DNA of 53,869 bases from positions 1 through 53,869 of the forward strand of contig CAMAXK010000009.1 in assembly GCA_945862365.1 (NCBI GenBank), written 5' to 3'. Below are positions 34,416-41,748 of the stretch, one piece after another (position 1 is the stretch's first letter; the number at the start of each line of letters is the position of its first letter). Position numbers and translations under genes: made by a program. The stretch comes from Chlamydia trachomatis (GTDB lineage Bacteria; Chlamydiota; Chlamydiia; Chlamydiales; 2-12-FULL-49-11). The notes below the pieces were generated by a model, which was not told where the DNA came from, ran no database searches, and worked only from the letters and a program-made list of their open reading frames with translations.

Positions 34416-34970
34416 ATGGCTCGAATTTTCTCATTATTGTTCCTTTTTTTTAGCACACAATGTCTAGCTTTAGATAAATCTGAATTATATGCAGCTATCG
34501 ATCAAGCCGATGCAACAAAAATCATTGACTTTTTTAATCAAATTGAATCTATTGATCACGAAGAAGCAACTACACTAATCACAGAGGTTTATCGACATTA
34601 TATATCACAATTTGGATCAGAAATGCTAAGCAGCAAAGAATATCAAGATCAATTAAATCAATCTAAAGAATTATATCATTCAATATTAAACCTGCATGGA
34701 GTTCCCCTAAAAAATAGTTTATTTAAAAATAAGTATGGTTATACAAATAAATATCTCTTGTGTAACGAGGGTACGAATAATGAAGAAACTGAATCTGAAA
34801 TTCCAGGATCGATGATTATCGGTGGTGTAGAAATATTAAGTGGGGCACTCTTATGGATTTTACCATTCCCAGGAGCCAAGCAAATGGGATTTCTGATTAT
34901 ATCAGATGGAATAAGAAGAACCTTCAATGGCTTAGAAGAAGTGGAAAAAGAAAACCAGGAAAACAGCTAA
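34416..34970 (+). CDS. Hypothetical secreted protein (184 aa)
   Basis: The ATG at 34416 has GGAGGAAG about 8 bases upstream and gives a clean signal peptide (MARIFSLLFLFFSTQCLA). The mature part begins with a helical, acidic region (SELYAAIDQADATKIIDFF). Near the end there is a glycine-rich hydrophobic stretch (MIIGGVEILSGALLWILPF, about residues 129-147) that could insert in a membrane, then a charged tail. No family is recognised. It probably acts with the 63-residue membrane protein encoded just before it. Confidence 0.65.
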   Translation: MARIFSLLFLFFSTQCLALDKSELYAAIDQADATKIIDFFNQIESIDHEEATTLITEVYRHYISQFGSEMLSSKEYQDQLNQSKELYHSILNLHGVPLKNSLFKNKYGYTNKYLLCNEGTNNEETESEIPGSMIIGGVEILSGALLWILPFPGAKQMGFLIISDGIRRTFNGLEEVEKENQENS

Positions 34971-35393
34971 AAACTAAATATTATTGAGTATTTGACTTTT
35001 ATAAAAGTAAGTCATCTTAGACATTGAACAATATTAGCTGTAAATGAGAACAGTATTTGTAATTTTTAAACCTCCCGCTCACTTTATTCTCCAGAGAGCC
35101 CAAGACTCCCAATAAGAGATTGCATTACTTATATCAACATACATTGCTTATCCTTACATTTTTATATCCATGTGAATAGGGATAAAAAAATACCTTATGA
35201 TTATAAGAAATTAGAAAGATTTCAATGTTTTTCTCTGTGATCTTTGCGTTCTCAAGTAAGCTTTGCTTACGGGTGGTAATATATATTTCAAACCCTACTT
35301 CAGTAAGATCAACAACTCACCTTGTGTAAAAAGAAGGTCTTTTAAAATGTGGGTTTGCTATAAATAGAGCGCTTTTGTATAATGGTCTCCATT
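34971..35393. other. 423-base spacer before tRNA-Ser, no gene seen
   Basis: No credible coding frame is present. It holds a perfect 14-base palindrome ACTTTTATAAAAGT (34995-35008) soon after the preceding gene, and a stretch at about 35222-35280 (CTCTGTGATCTTTGCGTTCTC followed by a GTAAGC/GCTTAC hairpin and GGGTGGTAA) that looks like a degenerate dispersed intergenic repeat. The tRNA promoter is at its right end. Confidence 0.5.
35355..35383 (+). promoter_or_regulatory. tRNA-Ser promoter
   Basis: TTGCTA at 35355-35360, a 17-base spacer and a perfect TATAAT at 35378-35383. The predicted start is about 4 bases before the mature tRNA 5' end. Confidence 0.7.
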
Positions 35394-35480
35394 GGAAAGA
35401 TGGCTGAGTGGCCGAAAGCGCTTCCCTGCTAAGGAAGTATATCTTTACGGGTATCGAGGGTTCGAATCCCTCTCTTTCCG
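35394..35480 (+). tRNA. tRNA-Ser (anticodon GCT)
   Basis: An 87-base class II tRNA. The acceptor stem pairs GGAAAGA with TCTTTCC and ends in the discriminator G, as expected for serine. The anticodon stem CTTCC/GGAAG encloses CTGCTAA, giving anticodon GCT for AGC and AGT codons. A long variable arm (GTATATCTTTACGGGTATC region) and the T arm GAGGG-TTCGAAT-CCCTC are present. CCA is not encoded. Confidence 0.96.
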
Positions 35481-35490
35481 AAGTTTCTTT

Positions 35491-35509
35491 AAACTTGAGT
35501 TTCAAGTTT
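35491..35509 (+). terminator. Hairpin after tRNA-Ser
   Basis: AAACTTGA and TCAAGTTT form a perfect 8-bp stem with a 3-base loop, 10 bases past the tRNA, followed by the T-rich ATATTCTTT. A likely tRNA transcript end. Confidence 0.55.
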
Positions 35510-35565
35510 ATATTCTTTAAACTGAAGAATATCGCTCTTTAGATTTATCTTTATTGCTCAAGGGG

Positions 35566-35582
35566 AATATCAAATTGATATT
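35566..35582. repeat. Palindrome upstream of dnaB
   Basis: AATATCAA and TTGATATT are perfect inverted 8-base arms around a single A. The right arm contains TTGATA (35575-35580), which with a 17-base spacer and the weak TAAATA (35598-35603) could be the dnaB promoter, so this may be its operator. Confidence 0.45.
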
Positions 35583-35677
35583 TCTGAGGAAAAAAAGTAA
35601 ATATAAAGTGCGAGATTTCTTGAGTTTAAAGGAGAGAAACTCGAAAATCAGGTTTTAAGAGGCAAGCAAAGGCATTT

Positions 35678-37102
35678 ATGAAAGGGCAAACTACTCTAGA
35701 TCAAACCATCACACCTGCTTCAAAAGAATCTGAGATGATGGTTCTTGGATGCATGTTAACTCACGAAAGCTCTTTGGCAATTGGTGCTGACGGACTCGAA
35801 GATTCTGATTTTTATTACAAAGAACATTCTCTCATTTTTTCTGCTTTAAAGGGAGTATACAGCAAAGATAAACCTGCTGATGTTCACATTATTGCAGAGA
35901 TGCTAAAAATTTCTAACCATTTAGATGCCTCTGGAGGAATCTCCTACCTTACAGAAATTGCTCAATATGCCGGAACCTCTGCTTATATTGAAGAATATGT
36001 AGAAATCATTCGAAATAAATCTATTTTAAGAAAAATGATTCAAGCAGCAGGAGAGATTAAAAAAATAGCTATACAGCAGCCTGATGATGTGAATTCGGCA
36101 CTCGATGATGCTCAAAGTATGTTTTTTAAAATTAGCCAATCTGCTAATCAATCCATTGGTCTTAGCGTGAAAAGTATCTTAGATGGAACAAAATCCTCCT
36201 CTAAATTACCTTATCTAAAAGATTTACAGACAAGGCAAGAAAAATACCATAAACGTAACCCAAACGAGCCTTTAACCACCGGTATCCCTTCAGGATTTCA
36301 TGATTTAGACCGTTTACTTGGTGGTCTTAATCCTGCAAATTTACTCATTGTAGCTGGACGTCCTTCTATGGGTAAAACCGCCCTTGCTATTAATATGGCA
36401 GAGCACGTTTGCTTTAATTTAAACAAACCTGTGGCAGTTTTTTCCCTAGAGATGACCGCTGAGGAGCTTTTGAACAGAATGATTTGTACTCAAGCTGAAG
36501 TATCTTCTGAAAAAATCAAGACAGGGGCTCTTGACGGTGCTGAATACCAAAGGATCGTATCGGCAGTAAGTCGTATGCAGGACCATACCTTTATTATTGA
36601 CGATCAACCAGGTTTAAAAATTACCGATCTTAGAGCAAGAGCAAGACGTTTAAAAGAGGTTTATGATATTCAATTTTTGGTAATAGACTATCTACAACTT
36701 CTATCTGGATCAAAGAGTCATTTTAACTCAGAAAATAGACAGACTGAAATTGCTGAAATTTCAAGAATGCTTAAAAATTTAGCTCGTGAATTAAACATCC
36801 CTATTGTCTGTCCTTCTCAGCTATCGCGTAAAGTTGAGGAAAGAGCAGGCCATAGACCAATGCTTTCTGACCTTAGAGAGTCAGGATCTATTGAGCAAGA
36901 TGCTGACTGCGTTATGTTTATTTATAGAAGAGATTACTACAATTCTACAGATCACCCTGGGATGGCTGAGATTATTATTGCAAAGAATAGACATGGTAGC
37001 ATCGGTGATGTGAAACTTGCCTTTAGAAAAGAATTTGCTACATTTAAAAATTACTCTCATGAGCAAACACCTGACGAAGATCCTTTCGCCTCTTTTTCAT
37101 AA
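35678..37102 (+). CDS. dnaB: Replicative DNA helicase DnaB
   Basis: Hexameric helicase of 474 residues that opens the replication fork. The N-terminal DnaB helical domain is at about 20-125 and the RecA-like C-terminal domain has Walker A GRPSMGKTALA, SLEMTAEEL, Walker B FLVIDYLQLL and SDLRESGSIEQDAD. No intein is present. AAAGG lies 7 bases before the ATG. The neighbours dnaB-mnmG-lplA follow CT497-CT499. Confidence 0.96.
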   Translation: MKGQTTLDQTITPASKESEMMVLGCMLTHESSLAIGADGLEDSDFYYKEHSLIFSALKGVYSKDKPADVHIIAEMLKISNHLDASGGISYLTEIAQYAGTSAYIEEYVEIIRNKSILRKMIQAAGEIKKIAIQQPDDVNSALDDAQSMFFKISQSANQSIGLSVKSILDGTKSSSKLPYLKDLQTRQEKYHKRNPNEPLTTGIPSGFHDLDRLLGGLNPANLLIVAGRPSMGKTALAINMAEHVCFNLNKPVAVFSLEMTAEELLNRMICTQAEVSSEKIKTGALDGAEYQRIVSAVSRMQDHTFIIDDQPGLKITDLRARARRLKEVYDIQFLVIDYLQLLSGSKSHFNSENRQTEIAEISRMLKNLARELNIPIVCPSQLSRKVEERAGHRPMLSDLRESGSIEQDADCVMFIYRRDYYNSTDHPGMAEIIIAKNRHGSIGDVKLAFRKEFATFKNYSHEQTPDEDPFASFS

Positions 37103-37158
37103 ATTTAAAATTTTTAATATATTTATTTCATTCTTTCGAAAGTATTCATTGATTTTCC

Positions 37159-37187
37159 TTTACAAAATCAAGCTGTACTTATACTAT
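37159..37187 (+). promoter_or_regulatory. Promoter of the bS22-like gene / mnmG
   Basis: TTTACA at 37159-37164, a 17-base spacer and TACTAT at 37182-37187; TATACT at 37180-37185 is an alternative -10 with a 15-base spacer. The start would lie near 37194, upstream of AGGAAAGG and the small gene. Confidence 0.45.
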
Positions 37188-37220
37188 AGACACGAACTTT
37201 TTATAGGAAAGGTATAAACT

Positions 37221-37310
37221 ATGTCTTCAGTGAAGAAAAAACGTAAGCTTAAAATGAATAAGCATAAACGTAAGAAAAGAAGTAGAAGAGATCGCCACAA
37301 GAATAGTTAA
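37221..37310 (+). CDS. bS22 / AURKAIP1-COX24-like small basic protein (29 aa)
   Basis: A 29-codon gene starting [20 protein letters not shown] and ending RDRHKNS, with 17 Lys or Arg residues. The pattern SV-KKRxxKMxKHKxKKxxRRxRH is that of the COX24/AURKAIP1 C-terminal domain (mitochondrial mS38), known in bacteria as the mycobacterial ribosomal protein bS22, which binds the 30S decoding region. AGGAAAGG lies about 7 bases before the ATG. It is 2 bases upstream of mnmG, in its operon. Such genes are often missed by annotation. The family call rests on motif memory. Confidence 0.8.
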   Translation: MSSVKKKRKLKMNKHKRKKRSRRDRHKNS

Positions 37311-37312
37311 TC

Positions 37313-39127
37313 ATGTGGACGTATCCTGAATACTTCGATGTTATCGTTATAGGAGCAGGACATGCTGGCTGTGAAGCTGCGCATGCGGCCGCAAAAATGG
37401 GTTGTAAAACCCTGCTTCTAACAATGAATCTTGACACGATTGCTAAAATGAGCTGCAATCCTTCTATTGGAGGTTCTGCTAAAGGTCAGATTGTTCGTGA
37501 AATTGATGCCCTTGGAGGTATCATGGGAAAAATCGCTGATTCTTCAGGGATTAATTTTCGTATGCTCAATAGATCAAAAGGCCCTGCTGTATGGGCTCCC
37601 CGTTGTCAGTCAGACAGATTTGTTTACTCTCAAGACATGAAATTTCTTTTAGAAAGCACAAAGAATTTATCTTTAATGCAAGGTGGCATTCATAAACTTG
37701 TCGTTGAAGATGGCAAAGTTACAGGTGTAGAAACTCCTCTTGGGATTAGATACGTAGGAAAGACAGTAGTTCTTTCTGCAGGTACATTTATGGGAGGAAT
37801 TATCCATATTGGGGATAAAACCACCCCTGGTGGAAGAATCGGCGACAGTTCATCCCCCATATCTGAGCAACTGAAGGAATTAGGGTTTAATATTGCCCGT
37901 TTAAAGACTGGCACTCCCCCTAGGATACACGGCAAAACCATCGATTTTTCTTCTCTTGAAATTCAAGAAACAGAAGAAGATGTTCATTTTTCTCACAATG
38001 GGGTAAAAAAAGAGCTCGAGCAAATCCCGTGTTACATTACCTATACAAACGAAGAAACACAAAAAATTGCAGAGGAAAACTTAAGCCGATCTGCTATGTA
38101 TAGCGGCAACATTAAAAGTGTAGGCCCTCGCTATTGCCCTTCTTATGAAGATAAAGTGACCCGTTTTAAAGATCGTATTCGTCATCAGATTTTTCTAGAG
38201 AGAGAAGGATTAAAGACGCACGAGTATTATGCTGCAGGAATTTCCACTTCCCTTCCGTTTGATGTTCAAGTAGCGATGATCAAAACTATCAAAGGGTTAG
38301 AAAATGCAGAAATTATGAGACCTGCCTATGCCATTGAATATGACTATGTCACATCTTTACAACTTAAGGCAACCCTTGAGACCTTTCGTATTAAGAATCT
38401 TTTCTTTGCTGGACAAATTAATGGGACAACAGGCTATGAAGAGGCAGCTGCACAAGGATTGATTGCCGGAATTAATGCAGCACACAATGCTTTAGGAAAA
38501 GCCCCCTTCATTTTATCAAGAAGCACATCATATATTGGTGTCTTAATAGAAGATATCATTACAAAAGAACTTACAGAGCCATACCGAATGTTTACCTCAA
38601 GAGCAGAGCATAGACTTGCTCTTCGTTATGATAATGCCGATACAAGGCTTACCCCTATCGGCCATGTTCTTGGTCTTATTTCGGATAAAGACTATGAAAA
38701 ATTCCTAAAAGATCAAGAAATTATTGAGCAAACTGTTGCCTTACTAAACAATACTCGCAAAGAAATTGAGATGAAAAGCCTTTTTCTCTCCACCTACCTT
38801 GCAAGGCCAGAGAAAATTTATGAAGATGTAAGAGTACTTTATCCTGAAATTCTTCCAATGCTAGATCCATATCTAGCAAAACGGGTTGAAATCGAAGTAA
38901 AATACAGCGGATATATTATGCGTCAGGCAAAACTACTGGAAAAACTCGAAAAGCTCGATTCTTTTTCTATACCAGAGGATGTTGACTATTTAAGCATGAA
39001 AACTCTTCGGAAAGAATCAAGTATGCGTTTATCTAAAATTCGCCCTCAAAATTTAGGCCATGCCTCCCGAATAGAGGGAGTTACATCAGCAGATATTTCC
39101 ATACTAATGGTCACCTTCGGCTACTAG
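37313..39127 (+). CDS. mnmG: tRNA uridine 5-carboxymethylaminomethyl modification enzyme MnmG (GidA)
   Basis: FAD-dependent enzyme, 604 residues, that with MnmE modifies U34 of certain tRNAs. The dinucleotide-binding motif is [12 protein letters not shown], followed by [35 protein letters not shown] and the C-terminal helical MnmE-contact domain with [10 protein letters not shown]. It is complete and of normal length. MnmE is not in the window. The start lies 2 bases after the bS22-like gene. Confidence 0.96.
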   Translation: MWTYPEYFDVIVIGAGHAGCEAAHAAAKMGCKTLLLTMNLDTIAKMSCNPSIGGSAKGQIVREIDALGGIMGKIADSSGINFRMLNRSKGPAVWAPRCQSDRFVYSQDMKFLLESTKNLSLMQGGIHKLVVEDGKVTGVETPLGIRYVGKTVVLSAGTFMGGIIHIGDKTTPGGRIGDSSSPISEQLKELGFNIARLKTGTPPRIHGKTIDFSSLEIQETEEDVHFSHNGVKKELEQIPCYITYTNEETQKIAEENLSRSAMYSGNIKSVGPRYCPSYEDKVTRFKDRIRHQIFLEREGLKTHEYYAAGISTSLPFDVQVAMIKTIKGLENAEIMRPAYAIEYDYVTSLQLKATLETFRIKNLFFAGQINGTTGYEEAAAQGLIAGINAAHNALGKAPFILSRSTSYIGVLIEDIITKELTEPYRMFTSRAEHRLALRYDNADTRLTPIGHVLGLISDKDYEKFLKDQEIIEQTVALLNNTRKEIEMKSLFLSTYLARPEKIYEDVRVLYPEILPMLDPYLAKRVEIEVKYSGYIMRQAKLLEKLEKLDSFSIPEDVDYLSMKTLRKESSMRLSKIRPQNLGHASRIEGVTSADISILMVTFGY

Positions 39128-39132
39128 AATGC

Positions 39133-39161
39133 TTGACATTTTTATCTCTACGGATTAAATC
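39133..39161 (+). promoter_or_regulatory. Promoter abutting the 39168 gene
   Basis: A perfect TTGACA at 39133-39138, a 17-base spacer and TAAATC at 39156-39161 (or TTAAAT at 39155-39160 with a 16-base spacer). Six or seven bases separate the -10 from the ATG at 39168, and the intervening bases are all T, so there is no ribosome site. Confidence 0.55.
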
Positions 39162-39167
39162 TTTTTT

Positions 39168-39941
39168 ATGAAAGATCATATTTTAATCATTAGTGAAAAT
39201 AGAAATCATGAAATTATCCTTAGAAAAAAGCTTGAGGGGCTTTCCCTTATTTTTTTGAGCAACCGTCAGTTTACTGAAGAAAAATTGAATCATCTAAGAT
39301 TTTCTTTTGTTATTATTGATGAGTCAGATGGCCATGACACTTTTGTCATCGTAAAAGCAATTAAGGAAAATATCAATACAAAGGCAACACCTATACTTGT
39401 CATTTTAAGCAAGTTAAATAAAGCATACCTTGAAAGACTCATTAGACATGGGGTAGCAAATTTTATCTCTATGCCTATTGCTGATGAAAATATTTTTCAG
39501 ACGTTGAACGAAACTGCAGCAGGAAAGAAATCAGAGGATGTCATCTCCTCATTTACAATCCCTATCATAGAAAGCCATGAGAAAGAACTTTCTCATCATA
39601 ACGTAATTGATCGTGAGATGATTTATAAAATAAAACAAGCAATTGCTTCCAATGGATTAATATGTTTAGCTCTTATTTCTTGTAAAAGTAGACCCGATGG
39701 ATTAGGAGATCTGATTATGCAGGTAAATGATGATACCTTTTGTGTAATATCTCTTACAAAAAATAAAAAACAAATGGTTGATGATATTCTTTGCTTAAAA
39801 AAGGAAAATCTATATGCTGGGATTGTCACCAACGATGATGCAAATTATAGCGACATCGCAATGATGATTAAAGATGGTCAAAAAGCGCTCCTTAGAGCAA
39901 GGCAAACACCTCATGGCATTAGCTTCCATACTAAAACCTAG
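39168..39941 (+). CDS. Receiver-like protein with degenerate GGDEF-like domain
   Basis: A 257-residue soluble protein. Residues 1-115 have the alternating fold of a response-regulator receiver (ILIISENRNHEIILRKKL, FVIIDESDG with Asp51 at the phospho-site position, TPILVILS, GVANFISMPI), but the acidic pair at strand 1 and the KP motif are missing. Residues 145-255 follow the order of a GGDEF domain, with VNDDTFCVI (186-194) in place of the GGDEF box and AGIVTNDDANYSDIAMMIKDGQKALLRARQT matching the family tail. Neither active site would work. The assignment is an inference from pattern; a binding or scaffold role is likeliest. It starts the operon with the next gene and lplA. Confidence 0.55.
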   Translation: MKDHILIISENRNHEIILRKKLEGLSLIFLSNRQFTEEKLNHLRFSFVIIDESDGHDTFVIVKAIKENINTKATPILVILSKLNKAYLERLIRHGVANFISMPIADENIFQTLNETAAGKKSEDVISSFTIPIIESHEKELSHHNVIDREMIYKIKQAIASNGLICLALISCKSRPDGLGDLIMQVNDDTFCVISLTKNKKQMVDDILCLKKENLYAGIVTNDDANYSDIAMMIKDGQKALLRARQTPHGISFHTKT

Positions 39942-40365
39942 CATGCCTTTTTTGATCATTCTGCTTTCAAGTGCAGGGGCGGCTCCCTCTCCTCTTGCTT
40001 CCCCTGCTATGAAAGCAACAACTGCTCAAGAAAATGCCATCATCTCTGGAGCTATGATGAAGCAAGAGATGAATAGTGGATCAGGGGGCTCAAGTGAAAA
40101 GACCACTGCAGCTGCCCCAAATGATATTATGATCGTTGATGCAAAAGAGATGGCAAAAGATTGGAAAAGCGCTTTTGCTATGCTACGTAATAAACAAACA
40201 GGAACTATTGTATTTACATTAGCAAATGGTGAAATGGTTAAAGATATAGCCGATATTGATCCTTTACCTGGTGGTTATTTGATGTTATTTACATTAAAAA
40301 CCCTTCATGGAATGCAATATAAAATTATCAAAACCTCTGAAATCGCCTATTTAGAAACTCAATGA
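39913..40365 (+). CDS. Small exported hypothetical protein (150 aa)
   Basis: ATG 39913 gives a signal-like N-terminus (MALASILKPSMPFLIILLSSAGAA) and has AAGG about 10 bases upstream; a start at 39943 is also possible but lacks a ribosome site. Residues 30-75 are low complexity, rich in Ser, Ala, Met and Gly, and residues 85-150 form a small mixed domain with TIVFTLANGEMV and LMLFTLKTLHGMQY. No family is recognised. It overlaps the gene before it by 29 bases and lplA by 4 (ATGA), so all three are coupled. Confidence 0.65.
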   Translation: MALASILKPSMPFLIILLSSAGAAPSPLASPAMKATTAQENAIISGAMMKQEMNSGSGGSSEKTTAAAPNDIMIVDAKEMAKDWKSAFAMLRNKQTGTIVFTLANGEMVKDIADIDPLPGGYLMLFTLKTLHGMQYKIIKTSEIAYLETQ

Positions 40366-40988
40366 CCATTGATTTAATTACACTTAAGCATACTCCTATT
40401 GAAAAACAGCTGGAGATGGAAAAGACTCTTTTAGATAATGAAAGCCAGTCATTAATACTCATTAATATAGGTCCACCAAAAGCAATTGTAATGGGCTCTT
40501 CACAAAAAGAAGAGGAAGTGATTCATTTAGATAAAGCTTTACAAATCCCCATAATTCGAAGATTTTCTGCTGGCGGCTGTGTAATTCTTGATCAAGATAC
40601 TATTATGGTCACTTTTATCATGAATAAAAAAGATGTAGGCTTTGATTTAAACCCTTTATCCATCATGAAATGGACAGAAAAATTTTACCAAAAATATTTG
40701 CCCATCCCCAACTTTAGCCTAAAGGATAATGATTATGCAATTGATGATAAAAAAGTAGGTGGCAATGCCCAATATATAAAAAAGGATCGCTTCTTGCATC
40801 ACACCTCTTTTCTTTGGGATTATAACAAAGATCACATGGATCTGTTAAAGCACCCTCCCAAAGAACCTGCCTACCGAAAAAATCGATCTCATCATGAGTT
40901 TTTGACCACATTAAAACCCCACCTTACAAAAGAGGCTTTTATAAACGCTATTAGTCAAGGTGCTCTGCAAGGCCAAACTTTCGATTAA
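40362..40988 (+). CDS. lplA: Lipoate-protein ligase A family protein
   Basis: A 208-residue BPL/LplA-fold enzyme that attaches lipoate to 2-oxoacid dehydrogenases or GcvH. The ligand loop is RRFSAGGCVILD (for RRxSGGGxVxH) and the catalytic lysine lies in DKKVGGNAQ. It is shorter than E. coli LplA and lacks the C-terminal accessory domain, as is usual for the CT499 type. Two of the usual loop glycines are changed (SGGG reads SAGG). It overlaps the 3' end of sdhB on the other strand by 38 bases. Confidence 0.88.
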   Translation: MTIDLITLKHTPIEKQLEMEKTLLDNESQSLILINIGPPKAIVMGSSQKEEEVIHLDKALQIPIIRRFSAGGCVILDQDTIMVTFIMNKKDVGFDLNPLSIMKWTEKFYQKYLPIPNFSLKDNDYAIDDKKVGGNAQYIKKDRFLHHTSFLWDYNKDHMDLLKHPPKEPAYRKNRSHHEFLTTLKPHLTKEAFINAISQGALQGQTFD

Positions 40989-41733
40989 AAAAGCTTTTTA
41001 CTGTATCTTTGCCAATAGCGGCAATGGATTGAGTAAGTGGGATTTTTTTCGGACAAACTTGTTCACAGTTTTGTGCATTTCCACAATCAGAAACACCACC
41101 CTCTTCCATCATTATATTTAAGCGCTCTTCCTTTAAAGCTTTACCTGTTTCATTAGCATTAAACAGTTTTACTTGGTTAATAGTGGAGGCACCTACGAAT
41201 TTTGAACGATCACTAAACTGGGGACAAGCTTCTAAGCAGCATCCGCAAGTCATGCAGGTGGATTCAATATACATGGCTTCCTGCTTTTTAATAGATACCG
41301 CCGGTCCAAATTCCTCATTATGATACCCGTCTACAGGAATCCAACCCTTAATTTTCTTTAAATTTTCAAACATAGAAGCTCTATCCACTACAAGATCCCG
41401 GATTAAAGGGAATTTTGTAAAAGGGGCAAGGACAATAGTAGTACTTTTGCTTTCTTTGATAATTTCCTCTATCAATGCCGTACAAGCTTGACGAGGTTTA
41501 CTATTAATTAACATAGAACAGGAACCACATACCTCTTCAAGACATGCTTGCTCCCAAACAATTGGGGCCACACGCTCTCCACTTTTTGTGATTGGGTTTT
41601 TTTGAATTTCCATTAATGCAGAGATTACATTCAGCCCTTCTCTTCTATCAAGTTCAAACTCTTCAAAGTATTGTTTACTCGTGTTGCCACGATATACTTT
41701 TAATGTGAATGTACCGCTAATTTTCTCGCTCAT
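40951..41733 (-). CDS. sdhB: Succinate dehydrogenase iron-sulfur subunit
   Basis: A 260-residue electron-transfer subunit linking SdhA to the membrane anchor. The 2Fe-2S cysteines are in CLEEVCGSCSM and RQAC, the 4Fe-4S site in CMTCGCCLEACP and the 3Fe-4S/4Fe-4S pair in CGNAQNCEQVCPKKIPL. It is the last gene of the leftward sdhC-sdhA-sdhB operon, 15 bases after sdhA, in the order of CT591-CT593. Complete. Confidence 0.96.
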   Translation of the reverse strand: MSEKISGTFTLKVYRGNTSKQYFEEFELDRREGLNVISALMEIQKNPITKSGERVAPIVWEQACLEEVCGSCSMLINSKPRQACTALIEEIIKESKSTTIVLAPFTKFPLIRDLVVDRASMFENLKKIKGWIPVDGYHNEEFGPAVSIKKQEAMYIESTCMTCGCCLEACPQFSDRSKFVGASTINQVKLFNANETGKALKEERLNIMMEEGGVSDCGNAQNCEQVCPKKIPLTQSIAAIGKDTVKSFFNRKFGLAEHLD

Positions 41734-41748
41734 AAAAACCTCTTCATT

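Noticed and set aside
35045-35116. A 23-codon ATG frame in the spacer before tRNA-Ser
   Set aside because: No ribosome site, no promoter and no recognisable composition; chance is the simpler explanation.
34971-35393. Integrated element or attachment site next to tRNA-Ser
   Set aside because: No integrase, no repeated tRNA 3' end and no mobile genes were found on either side.
35317-35505. A 62-codon frame on the minus strand across tRNA-Ser
   Set aside because: It is the antisense of the tRNA, a common false gene. The tRNA structure explains the sequence fully.
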